Assembly: GCA_021604765.1 (NCBI GenBank)
Contig: BQJP01000006.1
Span: 36,841 to 100,840, forward strand
Source: Thermodesulfobacteriota bacterium
Lineage (GTDB): Bacteria; Desulfobacterota_D; UBA1144; Nemesobacterales; UBA2774
Direction: 5' to 3'
Length of the DNA: 64,000 bases
Shown here: positions 16,187 through 25,667 of the stretch, piece after piece
How the letters are laid out: every line of letters starts with the position of its first letter
Numbering within the stretch: position 1 is the stretch's first letter
Program-made: the position numbers and the translations under genes
Notes under the pieces: generated by a model
The model's input: the letters and a program-made list of their open reading frames with translations, nothing else
Told to the model about the DNA's origin: nothing
Database searches by the model: none

Positions 16187-18838
16187 TTAGTGGTCATCAT
16201 ATTCTGCGCATTGCTTTATGAGTTTTGCGATTAATCCTGTCCATCCGGTCTGATGGCTGGCTCCTATTCCAGCTCCGTTGTCGCCATGGAAGTACTCGTT
16301 AAAAGTGATAAGATCTTTCCAGTGGGGATCAGTCTGGAACTTTTCTACTCCTCCATAAAATGGACGTCTTCCGTTGCCATCTTTGGTGAATATTTTCATA
16401 AGCCTATGTGAGAGCTCAAGAGATACTTCCCAAAGATTAAGCAGATTGCCAGAGCCAGTTGGGCACTCAACTTTAAAGCTGTCTCCAAGGAAGTGGTGAA
16501 ATTTTTGTAAGGATTCAATTATCAGGAAATTAACTGGAAACCATACAGGGCCTCTCCAGTTGGAGTTGCCTCCGAACAGACCGGTTGTAGATTCTGCAGG
16601 TTCGTAATCAACTCTGTATTCTGTTCCATTCAGTTTCAATATATAGGGGTTCTTTTGATGGTACTTGGATAAAGAGCGTACTCCATAAGGACTCAGGAAT
16701 TCTTCCTCATCTAGCATCTTCTCCAGTATGCGTCTTAGTTTAAACTGGTTTGTAATAGACAAGAATCTTCTCTCGTGTATATCACCCTTTCCTATAGCGC
16801 ATTGGGTAACAAGATCATGGCGGTTGTTTGTAAACCATTCCATTCTTCTTTTAAAACCGGGCAGTGAGTCCAGAACTTCTTGCTCAATTGTCATAACAGC
16901 AAATATAGGTATTAGACCCACCATGGAGCGAATTTTAAGTGGTATTTGCTGTCCGTTGGGCAGGTTTAGTATGTCATAGTAAAAGCCGTCATTCTCGTCC
17001 CAAAGTCCAGTGCCACTTTCTCCTAAGTGGTTAATAGCATCTGATATATAGAGAAAATGCTCGAAGAACTTACTGGCAATATCCTCATAGCTTTTATTAT
17101 CTTTTGCTAATTCGAGTGCCATCGTAAGCATATTAAGAGCGTACATTCCCATCCAGCTTGTACCGTCTGCCTGCTCCATATATCCGCCCGATGGCAGCGC
17201 AGCGCTTCTGTCAAAGACTCCTACGTTATCGAGCCCTAAAAATCCCCCCTGAAATATATTGTTGCCTTTTGTATCTTTTCTATTTACCCACCAAGTGAAA
17301 TTAAGAAGGAGTTTTTGAAATACGCTTTCTAAAAAAAGTTTGTCCGATACGCCGTAGATTTTTCTCTCAATTTTATAAACACGCCATGCTCCCCAGGCAT
17401 GAACAGGTGGGTTTACGTCGCCAAAAGCCCACTCATATGCTGGTATTTGTCCATTTGGGTGCATATACCATTCCCTGGTAAGTCGCGTTAATTGTCTTTT
17501 TGCGAAATCAGGGTCGACCATAGAGAGTGGGATTGTGTGAAAAGCCGTGTCCCAAGCGGCAAACCATGGATATTCCCATTTATCAGGCATAGAAAGCACA
17601 TCGTCGGCATGCAGGTGTGTCCAGTTGTGGTTTCTCCCGTTCTTTCTTTCTTCAGGAGGTGGTGGAAATGCGGGGTCTCCCTCAAGCCATTCTTCAACCA
17701 CGTAATTATAAAACTGCTTTGCCCATAACATTCCCGAAAAGGATTGTCTCTGTATGTTTCTTATGTCCTCATCAATAGGGAAATTACATAACTTTTCATA
17801 GAATTCATCAGCTTCGTTTTTTCTGCTTAGGAATGTTTCATCGAACTGCTTGCCGAAGGGCGTCTTTAGATTTTTTGACTTGCTTAGTCTGAATTTAAGT
17901 TCGCGGGATTCTCCGGAATTAAGATGTATCAGATAGCATGGGCAAAATTTAGTTCCTTTCGGTTCGGGATTAACGCGCTCTTTGAGCCCATTTACAATAT
18001 ATTCATTAATGCCGTCCTTTACGTAAGCAGAACTATTTTTTGTACCGAAGAGCTTGTTCATGTTTGTTTCATTTTCTGTAAATAGCAGTTCTGTTGGAGA
18101 CTCGCAGTAAAACCACATATCTTCAAGTTCAGGGTGCTTTGTCTGAATTGTGAAAATGTCATTATTTTCTTTAGAGAGCTTAATTGAAGGTTTAGTCTTG
18201 TTCGGAAACCACGACCAGTCATTTTTAAACCACAGTGTAGGAAGAACATGCAGCTGACATTCATCATCTGCTCTGTTAACGATATTGATTCGTATTAATA
18301 TGTCTTTAGAAGACTTCTTCGCATACTCAACAAATACATCATAATAACGGTTGTCTTCAAATATGCCTGTATCTATTAATTCATATTCGGGTTCAAGACG
18401 TCCTCTTTGTTTGTTCTCCTCTACAAGTTTTGTATAAGGGAACTCTCCTTGCGGGTATTTATAAAGGTATTTCATGTAAGAATGTGAAGGTGTATTGTCT
18501 AGATAGTAATAATATTCCTTTACGTCCTCACCGTGATTACCTTCATTTCCAGTTAATCCGAATAGCCTTTCTTTTATAATAGGATCTTGACCGTTCCATA
18601 GTGATATGGCGAAACATAATCGTTGGTGGTTGTCAGATATCCCGGCTATTCCGTCTTCACCCCACCTGTAAGCTCTTGAGCGGGAGTCTTCGTGGCTTAA
18701 ATACTCCCAAGCAGTACCGTAAGAACTATAGTCCTCCCTGACTGTTCCCCATTGTCTCTCACTTAGATAAGGTCCCCATCTTCTCCAGTAAGATTTCTTC
18801 TCTCTATCTTCTTTTAGTCTTTTCTCTTCTTTGGTCAT
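16187..18838 (-). CDS. GH63-type glucosidase (MGH1-like glycoside hydrolase)
   Basis: 883 aa of the bacterial GH63-like glucosidase family. The N-terminus [22 protein letters not shown] and [24 protein letters not shown]-type stretch is a beta-sandwich domain. The C-terminal (alpha/alpha)6 barrel contains [19 protein letters not shown] (the conserved acidic WD region), [22 protein letters not shown] and [13 protein letters not shown]. Characterised GH63 enzymes remove glucose from oligosaccharides or hydrolyse glucosylglycerate/mannosylglycerate. The adjacent GT78/GT81-like gene makes a glucosylglycerate-type substrate possible, though this is inference. It starts with ATG at 18838 and has no signal peptide, so it should be cytosolic. 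Confidence 0.85.
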   Translation of the reverse strand: MTKEEKRLKEDREKKSYWRRWGPYLSERQWGTVREDYSSYGTAWEYLSHEDSRSRAYRWGEDGIAGISDNHQRLCFAISLWNGQDPIIKERLFGLTGNEGNHGEDVKEYYYYLDNTPSHSYMKYLYKYPQGEFPYTKLVEENKQRGRLEPEYELIDTGIFEDNRYYDVFVEYAKKSSKDILIRINIVNRADDECQLHVLPTLWFKNDWSWFPNKTKPSIKLSKENNDIFTIQTKHPELEDMWFYCESPTELLFTENETNMNKLFGTKNSSAYVKDGINEYIVNGLKERVNPEPKGTKFCPCYLIHLNSGESRELKFRLSKSKNLKTPFGKQFDETFLSRKNEADEFYEKLCNFPIDEDIRNIQRQSFSGMLWAKQFYNYVVEEWLEGDPAFPPPPEERKNGRNHNWTHLHADDVLSMPDKWEYPWFAAWDTAFHTIPLSMVDPDFAKRQLTRLTREWYMHPNGQIPAYEWAFGDVNPPVHAWGAWRVYKIERKIYGVSDKLFLESVFQKLLLNFTWWVNRKDTKGNNIFQGGFLGLDNVGVFDRSAALPSGGYMEQADGTSWMGMYALNMLTMALELAKDNKSYEDIASKFFEHFLYISDAINHLGESGTGLWDENDGFYYDILNLPNGQQIPLKIRSMVGLIPIFAVMTIEQEVLDSLPGFKRRMEWFTNNRHDLVTQCAIGKGDIHERRFLSITNQFKLRRILEKMLDEEEFLSPYGVRSLSKYHQKNPYILKLNGTEYRVDYEPAESTTGLFGGNSNWRGPVWFPVNFLIIESLQKFHHFLGDSFKVECPTGSGNLLNLWEVSLELSHRLMKIFTKDGNGRRPFYGGVEKFQTDPHWKDLITFNEYFHGDNGAGIGASHQTGWTGLIAKLIKQCAEYDDH

Positions 18839-18944
18839 TTTCTGTATATAAATAATTGTTTTCTATTTTATCAGCAAACTTGAAACGTGCTCTAATAATT
18901 TGAGTTAATTCGTATATTCCCCTTTTCCATGCGTATAGTTTTAT

Positions 18945-18960
18945 ATTACAGCTATGTAAT
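18945..18960. promoter_or_regulatory. Isolated ATTACA-N4-TGTAAT palindrome upstream of the GH63 gene
   Basis: ATTACA-GCTA-TGTAAT is a perfect match to the palindrome core of the operators near the two-component system. It is nested in a wider inverted repeat (GTATAG...CTATAC). The additional 11-bp direct repeats found at the other sites are missing here, so function is less certain. It lies about 107 nt before the GH63 start. Confidence 0.35.
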
Positions 18961-19051
18961 TCTATACACAAACACCGGTATGAACTTTATTCTGAGGGAG
19001 TATATTGGTAATAATGCTAAAGCTGGTAATGACAGATAAAGAGAAAGAACG

Positions 19052-20305
19052 TTACTTCTCCCAAAGTTTGAATCTTTTTAATAAATAAGGTTTGTTCTTC
19101 TCGAAAATAGCCGCCTGGTCCTGCACTACTTTTTCTGCTTCTCTACTATCCATATTCATTACCTGCTGACAGTATGATTTTGTTCTTCCAAAGTACAGTG
19201 GTGTTAAAATATCGACAAGTCTGCGTTTGTTTCTAAGCCACTGTTGGTATGTATATGCAAAATCATATAATATTTTGCTCCAAAGATCAGTGTCAAATTC
19301 CTCATCTCCGTTTGCAGCCCAACTCTCATAAATGCCGTCGAGTCTGGAGATATTGTCACTATTGAGTATTTCATCATATAACGGACGGAAATTCCGAAAG
19401 CCCTCTACGAATTCTTCCCGCAGGTCATTCATACTCACTGAAACGGCTTCGAGTTCAGGTTCTTCGTCTACATTGTTTTTTATTTCAATAGCCTTAAAAG
19501 AGTTCTCACGATCCCAATTGTGCTCATACTTGCCCATTAAGTAGAAGAGGGTGCTTACAACTTGCCTGAACATCGGACCCAGGTCGGAAGCAGGATCCTT
19601 TGCTCCGTGAATTTTTGTGCCTAAGTAAGTCTGCACCACTTTGAAACCTTCGTTAATAGCACAAGTAGTCATCCAGACATCAATTCCAAATCTTGCAACA
19701 TCAGTTTCCCATACATCCTCTTTTACATAGAAAGCTGCGAGCTCTGGACAGCAGCCGAAATCTCCGCCGATAGGTTGTCTTACATCTACCCCATAAAGAG
19801 CCCTCGTCATTGGGTATACAATCTGATTTGTGATAGTGCCGTCAAATTTGTGCCGTCTGTAATATGGTGTGACAAATCCTGCTGATCTGTCTAAAATTGG
19901 CTCTATAATAAACTTCACCCACTCGGGAGTTATGCTTCTTAGATCGGCATCAAACACGCCTATCGCCTTAGCTTTGAGCATAATTGCCAACTCAAATACT
20001 GCCCTGAAAGAGGTGCCCTTGCCCGGCAAACCCCTATATATGGTTACTCTTCTAGCTACATTCTCTGGTATTTCTACAGCATAGGCATTTTCACGTGTGT
20101 CATCTAATGATCCTCCATCACTAATGAAAATTGCTGTTTTGTATTCAGAGAAGTATGTGTTTAGGCCTTTTGCTACCTGTTCTATAACATAGCCTATGGA
20201 TTCTTCACAATTGTAGCAAGGTATACCGATAAGAATGTCTGTAGTTTTTATCTCATCTACCCAAAACAATACATTATTTCTTACAGCTGTCTTATATTTC
20301 CCCAT
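19052..20305 (-). CDS. GT78/GT81-like glycosyltransferase (glucosyl/mannosylglycerate synthase type)
   Basis: 417 aa with a GT-A fold: DILIGIPCYNCEESIGYV, FISDGGSLDDT, PGKGTSFRAVFE (the GKG loop near 96) and the metal-binding DADLRSITPEW (DAD 119-121). Next come YYRRHKFDGTITNQIVYPMTRALYG and RQPIGGDFGCCPELAAF. The QPIGGDFG and FGIDVWMTTCAINEGF segments parallel retaining enzymes that make glucosyl- or mannosyl-(phospho)glycerate. I cannot assign donor or acceptor. Its position between the GH63 gene and glgA, same strand, suggests a glucose-based product such as a compatible solute or a primer for glucan synthesis. Moderate confidence for family, low for product. Confidence 0.75.
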   Translation of the reverse strand: MGKYKTAVRNNVLFWVDEIKTTDILIGIPCYNCEESIGYVIEQVAKGLNTYFSEYKTAIFISDGGSLDDTRENAYAVEIPENVARRVTIYRGLPGKGTSFRAVFELAIMLKAKAIGVFDADLRSITPEWVKFIIEPILDRSAGFVTPYYRRHKFDGTITNQIVYPMTRALYGVDVRQPIGGDFGCCPELAAFYVKEDVWETDVARFGIDVWMTTCAINEGFKVVQTYLGTKIHGAKDPASDLGPMFRQVVSTLFYLMGKYEHNWDRENSFKAIEIKNNVDEEPELEAVSVSMNDLREEFVEGFRNFRPLYDEILNSDNISRLDGIYESWAANGDEEFDTDLWSKILYDFAYTYQQWLRNKRRLVDILTPLYFGRTKSYCQQVMNMDSREAEKVVQDQAAIFEKNKPYLLKRFKLWEK

Positions 20306-20380
20306 ATAGTTGTTTCCCTCGATTCGAGATGAAATCCATATTCTTTGATGATTCGTATTTATATCTTTAGTTAGCTTTTA

Positions 20381-21853
20381 TTAATGTCCTAGCAATCTAT
20401 TATAATGATTGTGATAAATTTCGCTTGCCTTTCTCCAGGAAAAATTCTCTGCCATAGCTTTTCTTACAAGTTGTGTCCAATCAATTGGATTGTTGTAAAC
20501 TGAAATTGCGTTCTCAATAGCTTTTAGCATTTCTTCACCATTAAATTCATGAAATACAAATCCATTTCCTCGTTCAGGGTTTCGATTATAGTCGATTATG
20601 GAATCTAACAGTCCTCCCGTGCCTCGTACAATTGGGATAGTTCCGTATTTAAGTGCCATTAATTGACCAAGCCCGCAGGGTTCAAATCTTGAGGGCATCA
20701 AGAACATGTCGCAACCTGCATATATTGCCCTTGCTTTTTTATCGTTATATCCAATTATTGCTGAAAAACTATCTCCATACTGATTCATATCCTCGGTTAA
20801 AATATTTTCATAGTTCTTATCACCAGTTCCAAGGACAACCAACTCAACATCCAATTTTAAAATCTGATCGAGAAAGTTAACTATAAGATCTATACCTTTC
20901 TGGTCGGCAAGTCTTGAAACAATACCTATTAGGGGCTTATTCTCTTTAGATTTAAATCCAAGATGTTTTCTCAGCTTCATCTTGTTCATTATTTTTCCAT
21001 CTAAATTCTCAGCGCTGTATTTCATACATATAGCGTTGTCTTTCTCAGGGTCCCATACATCATAATCAAGTCCGTTCATTATTCCTGCTAATTTGCCTTG
21101 ATTTGAAATAGATCTTAGGACTCCGTCTAGCCAATAGCCGTAATCAGGTGTTTTAATTTCCTCAGCATACCTTGGGCTTACTGTGGTCACTAAGTCTGAG
21201 GATATAATACCCCCCTTCATTAGGTTTGCTTTCCCATAAAACTCCAATCCGTCCATATTGAATATGTAGGAGGGAAGACCGAACTTGTTAATTAGCTCTT
21301 TTTGATATAATCCTTGGTAAGCAATATTGTGTATGGTGTAAACAACTTTTGTGTTCTTGAAAAAGGGTTCGTCATTATAGTGTTTCTTCCACTTAAGTGA
21401 TATTGGGACTAATGCAGTTTGCCAGTCATTACAGTGAATGATATCTGGTTGAAAATCCATAGCTTTGGCAATTTCAAGGGCACCTAAAGATAAAAAGCCA
21501 AACCTTACATCATTATCTGAAAAATCTCCTGAGGGTGAGCCGTAGATAAAGTCACGGTCATAGAATTCTTCATTTATTAGGAAGTAGATCGTAATCCCAT
21601 CAATTTTAGTTTCCTTAATTTTTCCTTTGTAAGAAATCCAATCTATTGGTACCATTACCTCTTTGTTCCTAATAGTTTGAACTTTAAAACCAAGGCGTCT
21701 GAGGTTTCTTTCGGCTTCTTTATAAAGGGGCATTACAACTCTGACATCTAGTCCTAAGTCGCTTAATCGTTTAGGTAAAACTCCGATAACGTCCGCTAGG
21801 CCACCTGTTTTAGCAAAGGGCTCCATTTCTGAAGCTACAAAAAGTACATTCAT
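20381..21853 (-). CDS. glgA: Glycogen synthase (ADP-glucose type, GT5)
   Basis: The ORF is open to 21880, but the ATG at 21853 is preceded by CAGGGG at proper spacing and gives the canonical N-terminus MNVLFVASEMEPFAKTGGLADV, with the ADP-glucose-binding KTGGL motif. The protein is then 490 aa. Other GT5 hallmarks are IIHCNDWQTALVP, TIHNIAYQG, IGIVSRLADQKGIDLI and the C-terminal SRFEPCGLGQLMALKYGTIPIVRGTGGL. It adds glucose to the non-reducing ends of alpha-1,4-glucan. It stands in a minus-strand cluster with malQ, glgX and glgB. No glgC is present in the window, so the ADP-glucose source lies elsewhere. Confidence 0.95.
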   Translation of the reverse strand: MNVLFVASEMEPFAKTGGLADVIGVLPKRLSDLGLDVRVVMPLYKEAERNLRRLGFKVQTIRNKEVMVPIDWISYKGKIKETKIDGITIYFLINEEFYDRDFIYGSPSGDFSDNDVRFGFLSLGALEIAKAMDFQPDIIHCNDWQTALVPISLKWKKHYNDEPFFKNTKVVYTIHNIAYQGLYQKELINKFGLPSYIFNMDGLEFYGKANLMKGGIISSDLVTTVSPRYAEEIKTPDYGYWLDGVLRSISNQGKLAGIMNGLDYDVWDPEKDNAICMKYSAENLDGKIMNKMKLRKHLGFKSKENKPLIGIVSRLADQKGIDLIVNFLDQILKLDVELVVLGTGDKNYENILTEDMNQYGDSFSAIIGYNDKKARAIYAGCDMFLMPSRFEPCGLGQLMALKYGTIPIVRGTGGLLDSIIDYNRNPERGNGFVFHEFNGEEMLKAIENAISVYNNPIDWTQLVRKAMAENFSWRKASEIYHNHYNRLLGH

Positions 21854-21937
21854 TCGATTTCCCCTGTGAATGATCTCCAATACTCATAAAAGAAGTGGTT
21901 TTTCATTGAGTAGGCTTAGAGATATTTTTAATCCGAA

Positions 21938-23437
21938 TCAACCCCTATCATTATATTTACTGAGTACTCTGAGCTTTTCAATAAATTCCGATAAAAAGTC
22001 TAAAGATTTTAGTTTCCAAACCCAGTTCCCGGTTGTTGTTGAAGGTGTATTCATTCTTGCCGAAGCTCCTAGGCTTAGAATATCTTGAATTGGGATAATG
22101 ACCGTATCAGCTCTAGATGCCATAGCAGCTTCTATCAGTTCCCAGTTTATATTCTTTTCGTTTATTTCTTTTTTTAGATATTCGCCGATTCTATTTTTTT
22201 CAATATCTCCCGCTTCTTCTCTCCACCAGCCTAAAACTGTATTATTATCATGTGTTCCTGTATAGACTACGCAGTTATTCCCGATGTTAGAGGGCAAGTA
22301 ATCACCATATGGGAAATCGTTTCCAAAAGCGAATAACAGTATCTTCATCCCAGGGAGATTGTAGTGTTTAATAGTGTCTTTTACATCCTCGGTTATTAAT
22401 CCCAGGTCCTCTGCGATGAATTTAGACTTATCAAAGTTAGAAAATAATGTGTCTAAAAAAGCTTTTGCATTTAGATGTATCCATTGACCATTTAGCGCAG
22501 TAGTTTCTCCTGTTTTTACTTCCCAATAAGATACAAAGCCCCTGAAATGATCAAGTCTTAGCTTATCAAACATTGACAAATTATGCGCAATCCTTTTTGT
22601 CCACCATGAGTATTGTGTCTCTTTTAGTCTGTCCCAATTGTAAACAGGATTGCCCCACAACTGCCCAGTCTCGCTGAAATAATCTGGCGGTACTCCAGCA
22701 ATAAATTCCGGGTTTTTATTCTCATCAAGTTTAAATATATCCTGATTTGCCCACACATCAGAGCTATCGTAGTTAACATAATAAGGAATATCCCCTATTA
22801 TTTTAATGTCTCTATCATTAGCGTATTTTTTTAAAGAATTCCATTGTTTAAAAAAAACATATTGCAGAAATTTGTTATAAAGAATGAGATGTTGCTCTTT
22901 CTCATGCCAGCGATCTAGAGATTGGCTCTTTCTATCTCGTAAGTCCGTGGGAAAATTCTGCCATGTTTCAAATGCTGATGCATTTTTCACTGAGATGTAT
23001 AAACAGTAGTCATCAAGCCACTGCTTGTTTTCCAGACAAAATTTCTTAAAATCGCCATATTGGACAATGCCTCTCAAATTTGTTTCAAATGCAGTTTTGA
23101 GCAACTCAGTTTTGTATAATGAAACTAACTCAAAATCAACACTATCATTAGGAAATTTAGGCAGGTCAATAATATCAGATTTTGATAAGTAACCCTCTTC
23201 TATAATTAGTTCAGGACTTATTAGTAGAGGGTTTCCTGCAAATGACGAAGGACAGCTGTATGGAGAATGTCCATATGTGCTTTCTGTTGGGTTTAATGGT
23301 AAAACCTGCCAATATCTTTGGTTTGATTCACTAAGAAAATCAATAAATTTATATGAGGTCGGTCCAAAATCTCCAATACCGTATTTTGATGGCAATGATG
23401 TGATATGAATTAATACGCCGCTTTTTCTTTCGTTCAT
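21938..23437 (-). CDS. malQ: 4-alpha-glucanotransferase (amylomaltase, GH77)
   Basis: About 499 aa from the ATG at 23437, chosen because its ATGA overlaps the glgX stop; the track start (23458) adds seven residues. GH77 features are GVLIHITSLPSKYGIGDFGP, the YSPYSCPSSFAGNPLLIS-type stretch, the catalytic nucleophile region RLDHFRGFVSYWEV, the acid/base region FIAEDLGLIT and YTGTHDNNTVLGW. It transfers maltooligosaccharides between glucan chains, recycling the short chains left by phosphorylase and debranching enzyme. It is coupled to glgX. Confidence 0.94.
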   Translation of the reverse strand: MNERKSGVLIHITSLPSKYGIGDFGPTSYKFIDFLSESNQRYWQVLPLNPTESTYGHSPYSCPSSFAGNPLLISPELIIEEGYLSKSDIIDLPKFPNDSVDFELVSLYKTELLKTAFETNLRGIVQYGDFKKFCLENKQWLDDYCLYISVKNASAFETWQNFPTDLRDRKSQSLDRWHEKEQHLILYNKFLQYVFFKQWNSLKKYANDRDIKIIGDIPYYVNYDSSDVWANQDIFKLDENKNPEFIAGVPPDYFSETGQLWGNPVYNWDRLKETQYSWWTKRIAHNLSMFDKLRLDHFRGFVSYWEVKTGETTALNGQWIHLNAKAFLDTLFSNFDKSKFIAEDLGLITEDVKDTIKHYNLPGMKILLFAFGNDFPYGDYLPSNIGNNCVVYTGTHDNNTVLGWWREEAGDIEKNRIGEYLKKEINEKNINWELIEAAMASRADTVIIPIQDILSLGASARMNTPSTTTGNWVWKLKSLDFLSEFIEKLRVLSKYNDRG

Positions 23438-25617
23438 CTTAAGGTGCCTTGTGAACATTGAGACAACTTTTCTGTCACTGGTTTTAACAGAACTAAGGAT
23501 TTATCAATCATTTTATATTGATCGCCTATTGTGAGCTGTAATATTTTTTTGTTTACATTATTAAATGATGTATCTACCAGAACCTCCCATTTTGTTGAAA
23601 TATTATTGGGGGGAATGATAAACTCAACAGTTTTAGAGGATGTGTTTAGTAATATCATTATGGTATTATCCAATATTACTCTCTTGTCCTTTTTGGTTTT
23701 AGCCTGGTCTTCGTAGGCGGTTATTGAAGCAAATGCATTTAGCTCATTGATTTGCCAATCAGCATGAGTAAATTCCTTCCCATTGAACATATACCATGCT
23801 AGGTCCTTATAATTGTCTCCATTTATAGTGTGCCCATGAAAGAATTTCCCTTCTTTAAGCACAGGGTACATTGATCTGATTTGAATAAGTTTTTGTGTAA
23901 AATAGAATAAGCTTTTATTTGATGTGTTCCAATTCCAATTTGTCCATGAAATACTATTGTCTTGGCAGTACGCGTTGTTGTTTCCTTTTTGAGTTCTCCC
24001 AAATTCGTCTCCGGCTAGAAGCATTGGAATGCCTTTTGAAAGAAATAATGTAGCCAGGAAATTACGTTTTTGTCTTTCTCGTAGAGCTAAAATTGCTTCA
24101 TCGTTGGTTGATCCCTCGTATCCGTTGTTAAAACTGAAATTCTCTTCAGTACCGTCCATATTATTCTCAAGATTATCAAGATTGTGTTTATTGTTATATG
24201 ACACTAGATCTTCGAGAGTGAATCCATCATGAGAACAGACATAATTAATGCTTGTATGTGAACCTTTGGAGCGAAGCTCATATAAATCACTTGATCCGCT
24301 TAAACGGTAAGCCGTACTCGCTGCCTGACCGAAATCACCTCTCCAGAAGCGTCTTACGGTATTGCGGAATTTATCATTCCATTCAGAAAAAGGATCCGGG
24401 AAATTTCCCACCTGATACCCACCCCATCCGAGATCCCAGGGCTCAGCAATTAATTTTACACCGGACAATAAAGGGTCATTACAGATAGATTCAAGTAAAG
24501 GGTGATATCTATGGAAATCTTGCTTTCCTCTGCCTAGAACCGTAGCGAGATCAAATCTGAATCCATCAACATGCATTTCATTGACCCAGTATCTTAGGCT
24601 GTCAATAATAAGCTGAACTGCGCACTGGTTCGTTGTGTTTATAGAGTTGCCGGTACCAGTATAGTTCTCATAATGACTAAAATCACTAGGCCCAAGTTTG
24701 TAATATGAAAGATTGTCTATTCCGCGAAATGAGAGGGTAGGGCCAATGTTCCCTCCTTCGGCTGTATGGTTGTATACAACATCGAGTATAACTTCAATAT
24801 TTTCTTTGTGAAAAGTCTTGATCATATCTTTGAATTCATTGACCTGTTCACCAACTTCGTGAGTACTTGAATAACGTGAATCTGGTGCAAAAAATCCTAT
24901 TGTGTTGTAACCCCAATAATTAGTCAGCCCATTGTCTATAAGTTTTTTCTCTGAAACACTATGATGAATAGGCATTAACTCAATTGCGGTAATACCTAAT
25001 GATTTGATATATTCTATAGATTGGGGAGAGCATAGACCTGAATAAGTGCCTCTTTTAGACTCTGGTATATTATGATTTTCTACAGTAAATCCCTTAACGT
25101 TTAGTTCATAGATTATTGTATCTGACCATGGGATGCGTGGATTAGTGTCGTTTTCCCAATCAAAGCTCGAGTCTACAACGACACTTTTTGGCATATATGA
25201 AGCACTATCTCTAGGGTCAGGGTAAAGTCCAGCTTCAGCTCTGTCTTTAATATAATCATAATGAAAATCGTTTAGACTTATCTCTCCGGAGATCGCTCTT
25301 GCGTATGGATCTAGGAGGAGTTTATTGTGGTTAAATCTAAGTCCTAACTTAGGATCATAAGCTCCGTGAACTCTGTACCCATATAACTGACCCGGTTCTA
25401 TGCCAGGAATGTAGCAGTGCCATATATTATCTGTTTTAGCATTAATTTGTATCTTGGCATATTCTTTTTGTTCAGTATCATTGGAAAATAGACACAACTC
25501 TACCATTTGGGCGTGTTTGGAGTATATTGCAAAATTAACTCCACTGCCGTCCCATATTGCGCCAAGAGGTTTATTTTTTCCCGGCATTATTTTTAAGGGT
25601 TTTAATTCATCCTTCAC
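23434..25617 (-). CDS. glgX: Glycogen debranching enzyme GlgX (GH13, isoamylase type)
   Basis: 727 aa. An N-terminal CBM48 domain (PLGAIWDGSGVNFAIYSKHAQMVELCLF) precedes the GH13 barrel. Conserved regions are EVILDVVYNHTAEGG, GFRFDLATVLGR (nucleophile Asp), KLIAEPWDLGWGGYQVG (acid/base Glu) and NYVCSHDGFTLEDLVSYNNKHN. The enzyme hydrolyses alpha-1,6 linkages of phosphorylase-limit glycogen. It shares a 4-nt overlap with malQ and lies about 50 nt from glgB, so glgB-glgX-malQ is probably one transcript. Confidence 0.95.
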   Translation of the reverse strand: MKDELKPLKIMPGKNKPLGAIWDGSGVNFAIYSKHAQMVELCLFSNDTEQKEYAKIQINAKTDNIWHCYIPGIEPGQLYGYRVHGAYDPKLGLRFNHNKLLLDPYARAISGEISLNDFHYDYIKDRAEAGLYPDPRDSASYMPKSVVVDSSFDWENDTNPRIPWSDTIIYELNVKGFTVENHNIPESKRGTYSGLCSPQSIEYIKSLGITAIELMPIHHSVSEKKLIDNGLTNYWGYNTIGFFAPDSRYSSTHEVGEQVNEFKDMIKTFHKENIEVILDVVYNHTAEGGNIGPTLSFRGIDNLSYYKLGPSDFSHYENYTGTGNSINTTNQCAVQLIIDSLRYWVNEMHVDGFRFDLATVLGRGKQDFHRYHPLLESICNDPLLSGVKLIAEPWDLGWGGYQVGNFPDPFSEWNDKFRNTVRRFWRGDFGQAASTAYRLSGSSDLYELRSKGSHTSINYVCSHDGFTLEDLVSYNNKHNLDNLENNMDGTEENFSFNNGYEGSTNDEAILALRERQKRNFLATLFLSKGIPMLLAGDEFGRTQKGNNNAYCQDNSISWTNWNWNTSNKSLFYFTQKLIQIRSMYPVLKEGKFFHGHTINGDNYKDLAWYMFNGKEFTHADWQINELNAFASITAYEDQAKTKKDKRVILDNTIMILLNTSSKTVEFIIPPNNISTKWEVLVDTSFNNVNKKILQLTIGDQYKMIDKSLVLLKPVTEKLSQCSQGTLR

Positions 25618-25667
25618 AATATTGTTTTAGGAACTATATATTCTTTTGTAGTTTAGATTTGCAAATG

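Noticed and set aside
18839-19051. Search for a tRNA or small RNA in the GH63/GT spacer
   Set aside because: Only the palindrome was found; no cloverleaf or conserved RNA pattern is visible.
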